DNA of 64,000 nucleotides from Rapana venosa (lineage: Eukaryota > Mollusca > Gastropoda > Neogastropoda > Muricidae), in the NCBI GenBank assembly GCA_028751875.1, contig CM054140.1, forward strand, positions 14,358,271 through 14,422,270, given 5' to 3'. The notes under the pieces were generated by a model. The model did not search any database. It was not told the origin of the DNA and worked only from the letters and a program-made list of their open reading frames with translations. This document shows, in pieces, positions 1-13,070 of this stretch; the first letter of the stretch is position 1, and each line of letters opens with the position of its first letter. A program made the translations under genes and the position numbers.

Positions 1-1270
1 AATGATTTTTCATTCACGCAGAAACACATTGTGGTGGGAAAATTGACTGAGAAAAATATTTACGATTCAAATCAAGGCATTTCATGAGGGCAAGATTTTT
101 TTTTTCTTAATTTAAAGCGCTCATTACTCGTGTTTGTTTCGGAATTGTGCGTTACAAGACAAGCTTTGTTTTGTGTGTTGTTTACTTGTTTTGTCTGCTT
201 GGTTTGGTTTTCTAAACTCTGCTTAACTGCAAAGATATATAAAAAAAAATATACACTGAATTTTTCAATCATATCAATCCAAAACTGCGGTGGCTAAGTT
301 TTTGATTAGATCTAAATATTTTACTTTTGGGGGGCGAGGGGGGGAGGGTCGTAGTAAGTCTGAAAAATCACCGAACTCCTTTTTCAAACAGAATACAATA
401 ACAGAGGCAAGAAAACAAAAGCTAAAAAGATATTTACCATAAACTGTGGAATTAAAAGTAAAACTGTTTCCACTGCGAAATCCATTTCTTGCATAGAAGC
501 ATCTCGCTCAGCAGACGACAATTAGGCTACAAGCGCATGCGCACCAAAATTGTCTTTCTTTATCCAAGGGATCTAACTACGAAAATAAACTGGAATAAAA
601 GTACTCTGAACTGCTTTTTAATGTTAATTGAAATAGTTTTCTACAGACGTTAGAAAAAACTATATAGTTTTGATTAAAAGTTTTAAATGGGAAGCGGTCA
701 AGAAAAAAAGAAGACATGTTTCGATCAATTTCTTTTTTCTTTTCTTTTCCTCTGAACTTGCTAGTCGAAGATATTTATTTTTAAAAGCGATGCTAAAAAT
801 AGATGAAACCTGGGGGGTTGGCTGGTAGAGAGAGACATAACAAAAATGAATGCATGTTTTTTCAGTAGGAAACTTTTTTTTCAATTGATGTCTTTGTGTT
901 TGGCTCATCAGAAAGAAATGCTTCAGTTATCAAAATATAAGCCTACCGGTTTTGATAAAGTTCTGCATTGAATTCTTGTCTTTTATAGTTCTATTTCTTC
1001 GTTTTATTACCTGATGTTCGCCTTTCCTCCATACCCCAAAAGGGGCGAAAGGAATAAATATTGTTCAAATACCTAGGAGGCGCAAAAAAAGGCAAAAGTG
1101 TGCAATTTCCAAAACAGAATTATGTGTGGTAGACTAGGTACTGACCCTCATATCTATGCATATAGGCATTATTTTTCCCCGATTTCTTTTCCGCGTGTGC
1201 GTGTGTCCATGAGCTCGTTTTTTGTTAATGAATTGTGTATTGACTTTTTCAGGTCTCGAATGGATTAAAC
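1..1270. other. Intergenic, no feature seen
   Basis: AT-rich DNA with A- and T-runs and one short G-run near 330. I see no coding exon, RNA gene or recognisable transposon. Short open frames here lack any family pattern. Confidence 0.6.
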
Positions 1271-1281
1271 GCGCGCGCGCG

Positions 1282-1330
<49 letters not shown>
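1271..1330. repeat. (GC)n-(CA)n microsatellite
   Basis: An alternating GC stretch runs straight into about 22 CA units. Such alternating purine-pyrimidine DNA can adopt Z-form; the same GC-then-CA layout recurs at 16650-16712, 17636-17687 and 32270-32290. Confidence 0.95.
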
Positions 1331-1333
<3 letters not shown>

Positions 1334-1669
1334 CGTGTATGTTTCACAAGTGTATCTAGCAAATAACAGGCGTGGGTGAGTGATTGGTCTGTATGTGTTT
1401 GTCAGTATACGTATTAGATGTTGAAATATTAATATGTTGTTATAATTGTGTTTAGCTGTGTACGTGTGGCTGGTTAGTTTCCTGAGATTATCATTATTTC
1501 AGTCCTCATTGTTCCTGTTGTAATTATGGTTGCCATCATCATTGTTGATATCATTATTTATTTTCTTATATATGTATCTCTTTCGTATATGGTTTGATGA
1601 AAAAAGTAAGTGGTTTGCTTATTCAATGTACCATCTGTGAATACAAATATGACTTTGGCTTAGACTTTC

Positions 1670-1670
<1 letters not shown>

Positions 1671-1738
<68 letters not shown>
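1671..1738. repeat. (CA)n microsatellite
   Basis: About 34 uninterrupted CA units. Confidence 0.97.
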
Positions 1739-1739
<1 letters not shown>

Positions 1740-1894
1740 AATCTACTAAAACCACAAACCGCCGCTTTGACGCTCTGGACTTGATTGCTGCCGCGCTGAC
1801 GCTTCCACGCTTTCACTCTTCGACGCTCCAATCTCCAACAGGCTTTAATCAACAGTGCCGTCGAGTTTATGAGACTGGCACAGAGACAGAGAGA

Positions 1895-1896
<2 letters not shown>

Positions 1897-1927
<31 letters not shown>
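1897..1927. repeat. Poly-G tract (31 G)
   Basis: Thirty-one consecutive G after a short GA repeat. Other G-runs lie at about 5528-5545, 5771-5793, 9750-9761, 16722-16740, 30521-30532, 50031-50049 and 62467-62489. Confidence 0.95.
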
Positions 1928-1928
<1 letters not shown>

Positions 1929-2195
1929 ACTTGACACGTTCAGGATGTCTGCAGCCTTCATCAGACGTCCATTGGGGATCAATCAGTATTTTATTCACTT
2001 CTGTTCCGTCTGCAGAGAGAAGGCGCGGAACAGGATCAATAGTCAATTCTGTGTTCAGCTTTCTTTGTATTCACACAGGTAACGCCGTTCTTCGATTGAA
2101 ATCTGTGAGATTCTTATGGTTACGGTTGATTGTTTCCGTCTTGTCGTTTTGTGCGTTTGTCTCTGTTTATCTGTCTGTGATTGTCTGTTTCTGTG

Positions 2196-2215
2196 TTTGT
2201 CTGTCTGTCTGTCTG

Positions 2216-2292
<77 letters not shown>
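2196..2292. repeat. (TCTG)n-(TC)n microsatellite
   Basis: Five or so TCTG units grade into a long CT repeat. The Leu/Ser and Glu/Arg open frames over it are repeat artefacts. Confidence 0.95.
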
Positions 2293-2293
<1 letters not shown>

Positions 2294-2758
2294 GTTTCTG
2301 CATCTGTTTAACATTTGTGACTAAACTAAAGTAAAAATTATATAAATATGTAAACTCCAGCATTTTGTCACACACCTAAAGAAACATTTACAATTACGCT
2401 GTAATCTCCAGCAAGAATATTTATTGAAAATTTCACATACAATTTCACATTGGATGGTCTAATATAGCATTCTAGAATGTTCTTTTTATTATTTTAGTTA
2501 TTGCTTATTGGTTCTTGTTGTTCATCCTTGCTATTACTTTGTGTTCAGTTTGAAACTGAGTTCATGTCAGAGCTTAAAGTCGTATCCGTTTATAGAGAGC
2601 TCTTTTGGGTTTGTTTGGTTTTTTGGTTTTCATTACGTTAAATGCATCATGTGATTTTTCTTGTATTTATTTGTATTTACAAAAGAAAGTCGTGTATAAC
2701 CCCCCTTGTCAATAGGCCACATTGGGCAATGACAATAAATTGGTCAAAGCGTCAAAGC

Positions 2759-2792
<34 letters not shown>
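2759..2792. repeat. (CT)n microsatellite
   Basis: A short CT repeat following a direct repeat of gtcaaagc. Confidence 0.95.
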
Positions 2793-2793
<1 letters not shown>

Positions 2794-3138
2794 CTCATAT
2801 TCGTTTTATTTTCATGTAAGTTAATATATTGATTATTATGTTCATTATCCTTTTTAATCAGATTTGTTTGGCTTGCTGTTGACTTGTTGTTTTGGGGTTG
2901 AATGTTTTAGATCAGGACATGGTTGTTTTTTCAATACGAAAGTTTATTCAAAGATTGAGATTTGACAAAGACACACGATCTCCGACAATCTTTGTTTAAA
3001 TTCTTTTTGATTGGTATACACATCCATTTTACCACATAAGTCAATGATGTTCTAACATTTTCAATCTCCCACAATCTTTCTGCATCTTGACTTCTTAACC
3101 TTAAATAATCAAATTGACATTTGTTCATAGATGTCCAG

Positions 3139-3480
3139 TGTTACAAAAGGTCGCTGCACACAGTAGGCTTCATAAACAACCAGGAAACGAAGTTCTCACT
3201 CACCCAGTACAGTCAACAAAGACCAGATAATGAAACTCTTCCCAGCCTGCAGACAGTCAAGGGCTGGCTCTGGGGTGTGGATATAGAAGAAGTAAACAGC
3301 AGACGACAGAGTGAGAGGGGGCTAACGGCATTTTGTGCGCACTCTGGGGACCACATAGAAAGGATGGTGCCGAAAGAAAAGGAATGGTCATCTGGTCTGA
3401 CTCATTGCACGGCTAAATTGTTGGCTGAAGCAGCAGCATTGCTGGGAAATAGTGTCTGAGGATGCTAACAACAGATGGCA
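3139..3480 (+). repeat. Degenerate dispersed repeat, unknown family, copy 1
   Basis: The block has a head (ctgcacacagtagg, then caaccaggaaacgaagtt) and a body with caacaaagaccagataatg and gcactctggggaccaca, ending near gaggatgctaacaac. The same ordered motifs recur at 5385-5720, 8262-8530, 8955-9180, 10525-10755 and more weakly at 12000-12300. Heads alone recur near 4672, 4890, 6662 and 6716. One frame stays open for 112 codons here, but other copies have stops in the aligned frame, so I do not call it coding. Confidence 0.6.
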
Positions 3481-3629
3481 GGGTATAGGATAGCGTGTTA
3501 GCAGGGAATCTGCGGTCTAAGGGCAACGCACCCGTAGTCTACAGGTGAGACGATAAACAGAGTTCCTGTGTACAGAGCAACAGAAAGCAACGATACGTGG
3601 TTTCATCTCCGTTTGAACCCAAGCTTTTC

Positions 3630-3900
3630 CCCCATCTACAAAACTTTGAGTGACGGTCTGTGTGCTAGTCTTTTTGCAAGAGACGATAAACCGAGGTCCT
3701 GTGTGCAACACACGTTTACCGCGCGTAAAAGAGCCCACAGTAACAATAGAGTTGTCCCTGTAAATTCTGGAGAAAAATTACTTTGTTAGGAAAACGAATA
3801 CACAGAGACATTGTCTGGTTTTTTTAAGGGCGGTGTTGTTCCTGTGGCGACGCGATCTCGAGGGGGAGAGCAGCCCGAATGTCACAAAGAAAAATGTACC
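3630..3900 (+). mobile_element. SINE fragment (family with gataaaccgaggtcctgtgtg core)
   Basis: The ordered blocks agacgataaaccgaggtcc, taaaagagcccacag, gttgtccctg, gcgacgcgatctcgag and gagagcagcccgaatgtcac match the body of copies at 60735-61105 and 63333-63600. I recognise this as an abundant tRNA-derived SINE type of gastropod genomes (from memory, not searched). Confidence 0.65.
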
Positions 3901-4707
3901 CTGACCTTAAGTAGCATACAATGCATTTCTTTTTTTTTTCTTGCTTTTGGAACGAATACAAAGCGTGTGTTTGCGTGTGTGTGATAATTTTTTTAAGCTG
4001 TCTTGGAATGTTCATACCAATTTGAAATGTATTTTTCGTGCGTCTTTCGAGATAATTATACGTATCAATGTGCCTGTCAGTGTTGTAATTGCCCTTCATG
4101 GGATGTTTAAAGTGTTTTGGACTTGACTGTTCCTAGCTCATGATTTATAACTGTACATTCAAAACTGGATCGATTATCAAGATTATGATGATAGCTAATT
4201 GTTTCTTTGAAAGAGATTACATCAATATTCGTTTATCACTTTACATTAAGTTGTGTTTATTACAGCATCTGCGATCGCGCCTTTGGGGCCAGGGTTTTGT
4301 GCGCTTAATAAATCATAGAATCATCGCTTGCTACTGGTACATATCTAATGGCTAAGGAAGTCGCCTAAGAACAGCTGGTGGAAGAATTTGAGATGGTGGT
4401 GCTAATTTTCCTTACAGCCTGTTTTAATTTAAAAAAATGCTGTGTTTGGAATATTCTACAATTCAATTTAATACACAGAACACACTGATATTTAAAAAAT
4501 AATAAGAAGAACACTAGTCATTGACTGTCTACGGATAGATCTAGACTTTATATGGTTGTGGTGGGTTTTTTGTCAGCTGGACTTTAAATAAAACATGAAT
4601 GAACCTCTACATACACAATCTGCTTTTTTTTTTAAACGCTATATATCATATCATAGCTGCTTTAAAGGTTGTTATACACTGTATGTAGGCAACCAGGAAT
4701 CGAAGTT

Positions 4708-5374
<667 letters not shown>

Positions 5375-5384
5375 CAGGCAACAA

Positions 5385-5720
5385 GAAGCAGACAACGACC
5401 TCCTTCCATGCTGCAGACTGCAAAGGACTGACTGTATACAGGAGGTGGCCACACGAGTGGACAGCCAGGCTCAGTAAGAGAGATGACGTCAATATCCGGG
5501 CACTCTGGGGACCAAGGATGATGTGTAGGGGGGGGGGGGGGGGGGACGGATGGGGGGCCGGGGAGGGATGGAGGGGGAGGACAGTCCTTTCAGACCCATT
5601 GCATGGCTAAATCTTTGGTTTAGGTAGCGGTGTGCCTGAGGAAATTGTATGTTAGAATGTTAGCTGCCGGCAGCAGGGCTGCCCAACGAGAGTATTATCA
5701 ATGGCTTTCTGGATACTGGC
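5385..5720 (+). repeat. Degenerate dispersed repeat, unknown family, copy 2
   Basis: It starts directly after a (CT)n array with gagtacaggcaacaagaagc. Shared blocks are agtggacagccaggctcag, gatgacgtcaatatccggg and gcactctggggaccaag. It is interrupted by a poly-G at 5528-5545, and the tail includes cattgcatggctaaat as in copy 1. The palindrome TGACGTCA is present here and in copy 3. Confidence 0.6.
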
Positions 5721-6267
5721 AGCCATGCAGGGGTGAGATATAACTACAAGGAAAGGGGGTGGCATTTAGTAGGGGGGGGGGGGGGGGGGGGGGAAGGGCG
5801 TGTGTTTGGGGGAGGGGGTGTTTGTTTTTTTGGTGGCGGGGTGGGTAGTAGGTAACTATAGCTAGCAGTTACATACCAACGAAAATAAGGCAATTTTTTG
5901 TATCATTTTTTTGTTAGGGGTTACACGCCAATTTTAAAAAAAAAGGGGGGCAATATTTCAAATTGTGATTATGCTGATCAGCCAATATCAGATACAATGA
6001 AACATAAACATGTATTCACAAAATGCTACAGTACACTTTCAGGCATTATTTTACCTTGCACTGAAGATATAAAGGGAAGATCTGACGGTTAAGTCAGCAG
6101 ACATCTGCAAAGAGCTGATGAATGTCTCAACCAGTCATTTTAATTTCTCTCACACTGTCATGTCATACAAAATTGACGCTCTGGTTACTCTGTTTACAAT
6201 TTAACCCAAGACAAGAAAAATAATTACAGTGACAAATAGTACAGTGTATTAAACTCTCACGTACGTG

Positions 6268-6507
6268 TCTGACATTGTCTCTGAAGATGACTGCAGTGTA
6301 ATTTCAAAATGATTGTCTGACATTATCTCTGAAGATGATTGCAGTGTCATTTCAAAATGATTGTCTGACATTATCTCTGAAGATGATTGCAGTGTAATTT
6401 CAAAATGATTGTCTGACATTGTCTCTGAAGATGATTGCAGTGAAGTTTCAAAATGATTGTCTGACATTGTCTCTGAAGATGATTGCAGTGTAATTTCAAA
6501 ATGATTG
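6268..6507. repeat. 48-bp minisatellite, 5 copies
   Basis: Units begin at 6268, 6316, 6364, 6412 and 6460, each starting tctgacatt and ending caaaatgattg, with only a few substitutions per unit. Because 48 is a multiple of 3, stop-free frames persist on the minus strand (for example a 16-residue repeat MSDNHFEITLQSSSET). It abuts a hairpin-type SINE fragment at 6508. Confidence 0.96.
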
Positions 6508-6625
6508 TTTTTTTCATTCCTCGGCTACAGCTCCGAGGTTTACCAAAGGTGATATTTTTTTGTATACGACGGTTTTCTTTTCTCCCCACCATTAAGGTAG
6601 CTACATTCCGACTTCGGGAATTCAA
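6508..6625 (-). mobile_element. Hairpin-end SINE fragment
   Basis: It contains cctcggctacagctccgagg, an inverted repeat, then taccaaaggtga, tatacgacgg and ccaccattaaggtagctac with ccgacttcggga. The same ordered blocks occur at 8858-8945, 12655-12730, 20868-20940, 38905-38990 and 39496-39600. The fuller copy near 39.5 kb has a tRNA-like head on the minus strand, which sets the orientation. Confidence 0.65.
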
Positions 6626-7378
6626 AACGAATTAATCCACACATACTCTTAGAAAAAAGTCATGGTACATTATGAATCAGCAACCAGGAAATGAACTCTG
6701 GTGCTCACGTACTAACAGTCGCTGTACACTGTACATAAGCAACAAGGAAACGAAGTGGGAAACTGTCAGAAAAGGCAGTATCAGATGGCACGAGTGTAGA
6801 TAAAGGCCATTTCTGCCTTTTGTTAAGAATTTTAGAGATGGCATGATGCTTTTTGTAGTAAAGCAAGCAGATCGTTTTTAGCTAATAGATATAATTGCAC
6901 AAACAAACGAAAATGGGTCAGTGACCAAGGTTGTCACAGCTGAATGTCACTTGAAAAGAAAAAAAATACCCACTGACATCACATAGCATTAAGCTGTGTT
7001 GTATTACAGTATGTTGATCCAGTGTATGGAAAGCAGAGGACTATTGATTAAGGAAGCCACCTGAAAACAGCGAATGGAAAATGTCTAAAACTGTCATTCT
7101 AAATCTACCAATAGCTCAATTTAACATTTATACAAAAATGCTGTAATGAGAATATTGTATACCACCACTAAAGACAACATACTGATATGACAAATGATAT
7201 CAGTAATCGAACTTCCCAAGACAGCCTGGCTATGGCCCCTGCGGTCGGCCTGGTTTCAAACACAAAATCAATACACCTCCACATACACAGTCTGCACCAA
7301 AGATTAATACACTTCATGTGCAGCAACGAAACAAACAAAAAACCGAAATCCCTGATTCACCTTGTGCACCAACACCCT

Positions 7379-8242
7379 ACCAGCCGCCATGGCGCAGTGG
7401 TTAGTGCCTTGGGTTACGGACTGGAAGGTCGCGGGTTCGATTCCCATAAGAGTCATAGGGATTTTTCAGACTCCGGCCAGCTCCTACCCAGAGTGAGTGT
7501 GCTGTGAGCTCAGTGGGAAGACTGGGACCACACAGTCAAGCTTCATCCACTTAACGGATGCGAGTTTGAGTGTTGTTCAAATTACCTGACCAGCACTGCA
7601 GGTGTTTGTATCTCTCAGGCCCAGTTGACACCAGGATATATTATGATAGAATTAGTAAGCATAGAGTACAACGCTGTCAAGTAGTCTCAAAGCACATGCC
7701 CCTCCACAGCAGCATAATTACGTCATCCTCATTGTCATTAATCATCATGCAATTTTTTTTAAATGCCTCTGATTCGGTGGCCCCAGTTGCTCTGGCCTCG
7801 TGGTGACCTCAGATTCGGTTTGCCCATACACTTCTGTGCCTGTGGTGAGTTTATGTCAAAGCCTTTGGGGTTGGATGTTCGCAGGGGACAGTCGTTGGAG
7901 GGACGTTTTGGTGGTTGCTACCTCGGGTTGGCAACTCACTCAGTCTGGCTCGCAACTAAGCTAATACTGTCGTTAGTAGGGGGCTTAGTAGGTGGTGTCC
8001 TACGTATGTTAGCTCAGAACAGGCACCACTGAACACCACCAAAGTGACCAAGCAGCAGTGCAGGGTGCCTCTGGCTGGTGGCCCCACGGCGGCCTGATAG
8101 TGATGGGCTCCCTGTGGACTTCCGACCCTGAGGATGAGACATAACAAATCTGGGTATGACTGTGGAGGGGAGATTGGAATGAGCGGCGTGGGAACAGCAG
8201 GACGGGGGAGGTCACAGAAGATGAGGCAGCACCAAAAAAAAA
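7379..8242 (+). mobile_element. tRNA-headed retroelement, about 865 bp, full-length
   Basis: The head has tRNA-like box A (tggcgcagtggttagtgcc, about 7390) and box B (ggttcgattcc, about 7433), followed by a long unique body and a short A-tail at 8234-8242. A second full copy lies at 53517-54385 in the opposite orientation with target-site duplications, and a 5'-truncated copy is at 18071-18242. No reverse transcriptase is visible, so it is a long non-autonomous SINE-like element mobilised in trans (inference). Confidence 0.8.
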
Positions 8243-8261
8243 GTTCCCTCTCCCTCACTAC

Positions 8262-8530
8262 AGACAACAAAGAGCAGGTAATGAATGCTTTCCAGACTAT
8301 AGACATCAGAGGGCTGGATGAAGGACGTGGAAACAGAAGTGAACAACAGGGGACAGTGATGGAGATGACGTCATTATCAGAGCACTCTGGGGAGGATGTA
8401 GCATAGTTAATGGGGAGGGGAAAGGGACGGTCGTCTCTTCTGACTGGTTTCAGGCCTAGAGCTTGGGCTTATACAGCAGTAGAGCTGGGGAAATTGGGTC
8501 TGAGAATGTTAGCAGGAGACGGCAAGGACG
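8262..8530 (+). repeat. Degenerate dispersed repeat, unknown family, copy 3
   Basis: Shared blocks: cactacagacaacaaagagc, gagatgacgtcattatcag, gcactctggggaggatg, and gaatgttagcaggagacgg at the end. It begins immediately after the A-tail of the retroelement. Confidence 0.6.
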
Positions 8531-8857
8531 AAGTATTAGAGAATATTCCTGTTTTTTGGGGGGGCTAAGCTGGTCACTTTATTTTGTTGGATGTGATAGA
8601 GTATAGTTGTTTTGTGCTAACAGTTGTTATGTACTACGTATGTTAATAATCAAATAATTGTGGTTGTGAATGAAGAGAAGAATGTTCTACTTTGTCATTT
8701 CCTGTATTCTACTAACAGTCACTGAATGTAACCAAATGCTTTTGTTTTAAAGAACTTGTACGTTCATGTGTAAAGATCGGGGTGGGTTTTTTTTCTCTTT
8801 CATACTTGCTCATGGTCCATCAAACTTACAACCACTCATACAAAACTTTTTTTTCCT

Positions 8858-9180
8858 TCCTTGGCTCAAGTTCCGAGGTTCACAAATCTTGCATATACGA
8901 CCGTTTGCTTAACGATTAAGGTAGCTGCATTCCGACTTCGGAGATAAAGCTCTATAGGGTGCAGACAGAAGAGACGATAGTGACCTCTGCACAGACTTTG
9001 CACGCAACAGCACTGACTGCAGGGAGTGGAGACGGAAGCGAACAGTAAAGGAGATAATGCCATCACCAGGGGCTCGGGGGACCACACATCAGGGTGTGGC
9101 GGAGGAAGAAGGAAGGGAGGAATGGCGTAGGGAGAGCTTTGGCTCAAGCTGGGGAAGTTGTGACTGAAAGTTGTACAGCA
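8858..9180. repeat. Hairpin-end SINE fragment followed by unknown-family repeat copy 4
   Basis: 8858-8945 carries the fragment with ggctcaagttccgaggttc and attaaggtagctgcattcc. From about 8955 the unknown family follows, with gacgatagtgacctctgc, gcactgactgcaggg and ggctcgggggaccacac. This copy is the most diverged of the clear ones. Confidence 0.5.
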
Positions 9181-9277
9181 TCAGCCTGGCTTCTTGTGGG
9201 GATGCTGATGACTTCTATATTTGATGTTATAGAGTGTCGGTGCTAGCTGGTATGTAACAGATGTTACATGACAGTGT

Positions 9278-9309
9278 GTGTGGTGTGTGTGGTGTGTGTG
9301 TGTGTGTGT

Positions 9310-9363
<54 letters not shown>

Positions 9364-9418
9364 GTGTGTGTGTGTGTGTGTGTGTGTGTCTGTCTGTCTG
9401 TCTGTCTGTGTCTGTGTG
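9278..9418. repeat. (GT)n with (TCTG)n microsatellite
   Basis: About 50 GT units with occasional GGT interruptions end in a TCTG run. The Val/Cys and His/Thr open frames over it are artefacts. Confidence 0.97.
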
Positions 9419-9419
9419 A

Positions 9420-10049
9420 TAAGTACAATATTTTAACATCAAAGCACAACTATATTTTCACAACATGGGAAAATGTGTTTAAGATTAACTTAATATTAGT
9501 TAAGTTACACTCAGAGAGTCAAACAACAAAGTAATCACATTATTGAACATCCAAGTACAACGATATTATCACAAATAATTATAAAGAATCTGTTTTTCGT
9601 ACAAAACTCCCAAAACTACCACAACCAATGGTATATTCGTCATAAAGATCATGCATGTAATTAGCTTATCCAATAGCAGCTGTACAGTATTAATCTTAGC
9701 CTTTTACGCGTCTTTGTACGAATATTGCAGTAAATACTGTTGAACATTGGGGGGGGGGGGGAGAATCATTCACACATTCAGTGTTACAAAAGTATTACAG
9801 TGTTACAAAAGTATCATGTGCGATGCTTATAAAAGACCAGATAAATATATCGTTGCAGAAGTGCCAGTACAGGAACCAGTTGACTATGTCGTCTGTTTCT
9901 AGAATTGTTGCATCTTTAGTGGAACAGCTAGTGGTGTAAAAACTTGTACACAATCTTACTCGTGTAACCATCGACACTCACACTCGTCAAAAGTGCTTCA
10001 AGACCAATGACCCCTGTAGTGCTAATAACGGTCACTGAACCTCTCTCTC
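9420..10049. other. Intergenic, no feature seen
   Basis: AT-rich sequence with one G-run near 9750 and a short direct repeat of cagtgttacaaaagta at about 9780-9812. No coding or mobile signature. Confidence 0.55.
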
Positions 10050-10065
10050 CCCCCCCCTCCCCCCC

Positions 10066-10096
<31 letters not shown>

Positions 10097-10101
10097 ACAC
10101 A
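10050..10101. repeat. Poly-C with (CA)n
   Basis: A C-rich run of about 30 bases passes directly into a CA repeat. Confidence 0.95.
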
Positions 10102-10184
10102 CTGGTGTATCATAATGGCTGATGTGGCAAGGGAGATAATTCAAACCAATACTGTGTGTATTGAAACCCTTATACTTTATAATA

Positions 10185-10441
10185 ATTATGTGTGGAATTT
10201 ATATAGCGCTGAATCTTGTAAAGCAACAAATCAAAGCGTTCTTTTTTTTCTTAATCGAGGATAATGGAATAAGCTTTCATGTGCTTTTTTACATCTAGTC
10301 CCCGTGTGTATGCGGTTTTGTAAATGTTGTCATCTGTTCCCACCGGCACACAATGGCCTACTCTTTCGAAAAGCGCAAGATGTTCTGCATGCGTTCGCAC
10401 ACGGGGCCTCGGTTTATAATCTCATCAAGACCCGTTGCTTT
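10185..10441 (-). mobile_element. Two SINE fragments (tagcgct tail and ttcgaggata family)
   Basis: 10185-10245 has the minus-strand AGCGCTATATAAA tail also seen on the plus strand at 20106-20194 and 48663-48735. 10246-10441 has the blocks cgaggataatggaataagc, cccaccggcacacaatggcc and cgttcgcacacggggcctcg, shared with 16120-16445 and 45626-45895. Both are read from the minus strand. Confidence 0.65.
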
Positions 10442-10524
10442 CTTTTTGTTACAGCTGAAGATTCATCAACCACAGAGTAGAACATCAAACCTGTCCATAC
10501 CGTGAGTCCCACAAGGCTTTAGCT

Positions 10525-10752
10525 CTCTACAGCACAGACAACAGGCAGGCAATGACCTTTGCCCAGAAGCGGCACTCCAAAGAGCGGCTGTGGACAGTGG
10601 CTACACAAGTGGACAGCAGGGACTAGTGAGAGAAGTAACGTCATTAGCTGGGCTCTGTGGGGATCATGTGCCCACTTCAGTGTGTAAGGAAACAGGATGA
10701 CCGTCTCTTTCCACTCCTTGCAGAACTTAAGCTCTGAGTTAGGTAGCGGTAT

Positions 10753-10755
<3 letters not shown>
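10525..10755 (+). repeat. Degenerate dispersed repeat, unknown family, copy 5
   Basis: Shared blocks: acagacaacaggcaggcaat, agtggacagcagggactagt, gaagtaacgtcattagctg, gctctgtggggatcatg and aggtagcggtat (the last also in copy 2). Confidence 0.58.
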
Positions 10756-11232
<477 letters not shown>

Positions 11233-12654
11233 GGTGCACGCACACACAACAGGAGAGCTAGCTCTTCTAGCTCATTATTATGTAGATGTATCTCATTATG
11301 CCTAAGGCAGAACTAACAGTGTACGGTAAAGATGCAGTGTCCACTGAGGATGTATCTGGGAGGCGAGCAGATAAGCTGTCTGTTTTACCACCAATTACCT
11401 GTCGTTGCAAGGAGGGGGGCAGGAGGTATTGCAAGACACTACCAGCACTGTGGATGTTATCACTTTTGTGAGAGGCGGGAGAGGGGAGATAGCTGACTTC
11501 TCACTTAACTCCTTAAGAAATCATTTGGGCACTGTACTTAATTTTTCAGGCAGTGTTTTGGGGACAGACTGAACCAACAACAACAAAAAACATTTCTCCG
11601 GGAAGAGAAATGATTCCGATGTTGAAGTTTCCTCTCTTAATTGGTTTTATAAGAATTTGATGGTCAGCCCGTTTGTGTTTTGTGATCCTAACTACAAATG
11701 AGTTTTACATGTGAAAAAAGGCACATTAAACTATGGCTGTAGTTTGTGTTCTGTACAGTACTTTATAGTCCTCTGACAAGTATTTGTTTAAAGCTTCAAA
11801 TATATCACTGACCTTTAACAGTTCTTAACCGTAGCTGGCTTTTTGTAGACAACATTGACCGTAATTATAAGTAAAAGATATCATAACGTAACATGTACTT
11901 TATGAAAACACTATAAACTACCAGAAACGACATTATTCTTTCTTTTTTTTTTTGGTCATTCCTCATAGAAATGAGGTAACCTCACCTCCAGGAAAGCCTG
12001 GTGTCTCAAGGCCAGCGTCTGTAGATATATCAGAGAAGAGCGTGTCTCCACCACTTGAGGCAGGCATACATTGGCAGCCCACATCGCGCAGCTGACGCTC
12101 TGTAGGATGTAAGGGGAGAAGCGGACAGCAGCGGGCAGTGAGGGGACCAGCACCATTAGCTAATGTCTTCACTGACCACCAGGGACGGGCAGAGAGGACG
12201 GGGACATCCCTGTAGTCCTCTGACTAATGGCCTGTCAGGCCCTGAGCCCTGAGCAATACAGCAACGCTGCTGAGAGGGAAGGCAGGCCCGTGGATAGATA
12301 ACACAGGAGTGGAAGTAGGTGTGGGGATGAGTGTGGTGCTTTTTTTTTGTTTAATAAACATTTGTCTAAACGATTTCTTGCTCTTAATTCCGTTTAAGAT
12401 TTTTTTTTTTCGAGTACTGTCTTCTGTCGACCAGAAACAAATGCTTCAGTTGTTAAAATATATTAAGAGTGTCTAAAGTGTGTGTTATGTGTTGATTCAT
12501 TATCCGTGATGAATTCTTGTTTACTGTAGCTTTCCTTCTTGTTGTTGTTTGTTGTTGGTACCTGATGTTCACTCTTTCCTCCATACCCCAACAAGGGGTG
12601 AAAGGAAAAGCTATCGTTCAATTTAAGGTAATTAGGATCTGTCGACGTTTTATT
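11233..12654. other. Intergenic with weak repeat traces
   Basis: 11233-11990 shows no recognisable feature. 12000-12300 resembles the unknown dispersed repeat family weakly (caagg...gcgtctgtag, gcggacagcagcgggcagtg, gaccaccaggg). 12300-12654 is AT-rich with T-runs and a stretch (12430-12630) similar to 905-1060, including accccaacaaggggtgaaagg versus accccaaaaggggcgaaagg. Confidence 0.45.
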
Positions 12655-12910
12655 TCCGTTCCTCGGCTAGAGCTCCGAGGTTCACCAATGGTGAGATTTA
12701 TGCGTATGCGACCGTTCCCCGCTACTCTCTAAAGAATGCAGTCTGAATATCATACCAGTGTACATTTTATACATGTAGGTGGCCATTTTTCCCCCCATGA
12801 AGGCTTCCACATTCTGTCTTCAGGATATTGGCTAAATACGACACCAGTATGCATGAGCTTTCATTTCACCATCCTTTCCTTCCGGCGCAAGATGGCCTAC
12901 TTTCTTTGGA
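12655..12910 (-). mobile_element. Hairpin-end SINE fragment and decayed SINE-like sequence
   Basis: 12655-12730 carries ttcctcggctagagctccg, ttcaccaatggtgagattt and gcgtatgcgaccgtt, the clearest match to the hairpin-end family consensus. The following 180 bases (ccggcgcaagatggcctac near 12880) recall the ttcgaggata family in decayed form. Confidence 0.55.
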
Positions 12911-13070
12911 AGGTGGAAAGGGATTTAGCATGCCTTAGGCTATGTGCGTAAGAACTCAGGAGCCTCTGTGTTAAAAACACTGGAAACCACACACCCTTGA
13001 GCTTGCATGGACTGCTGCTATCAAATGGATTTTTGGAACTTCTTTCCCAATGCAAAAACTATGTCTGGTA

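Noticed and set aside
3121..3459. 112-codon open frame on the plus strand
   Set aside because: It covers a copy of the unknown repeat family. Other copies have stops in the aligned frame, and no domain is recognised.
9268..9534. CRISPR-like or tandem array in GT/TCTG repeats
   Set aside because: Simple dinucleotide and tetranucleotide repeats without spacers, in an animal genome. No CRISPR array exists in the window.
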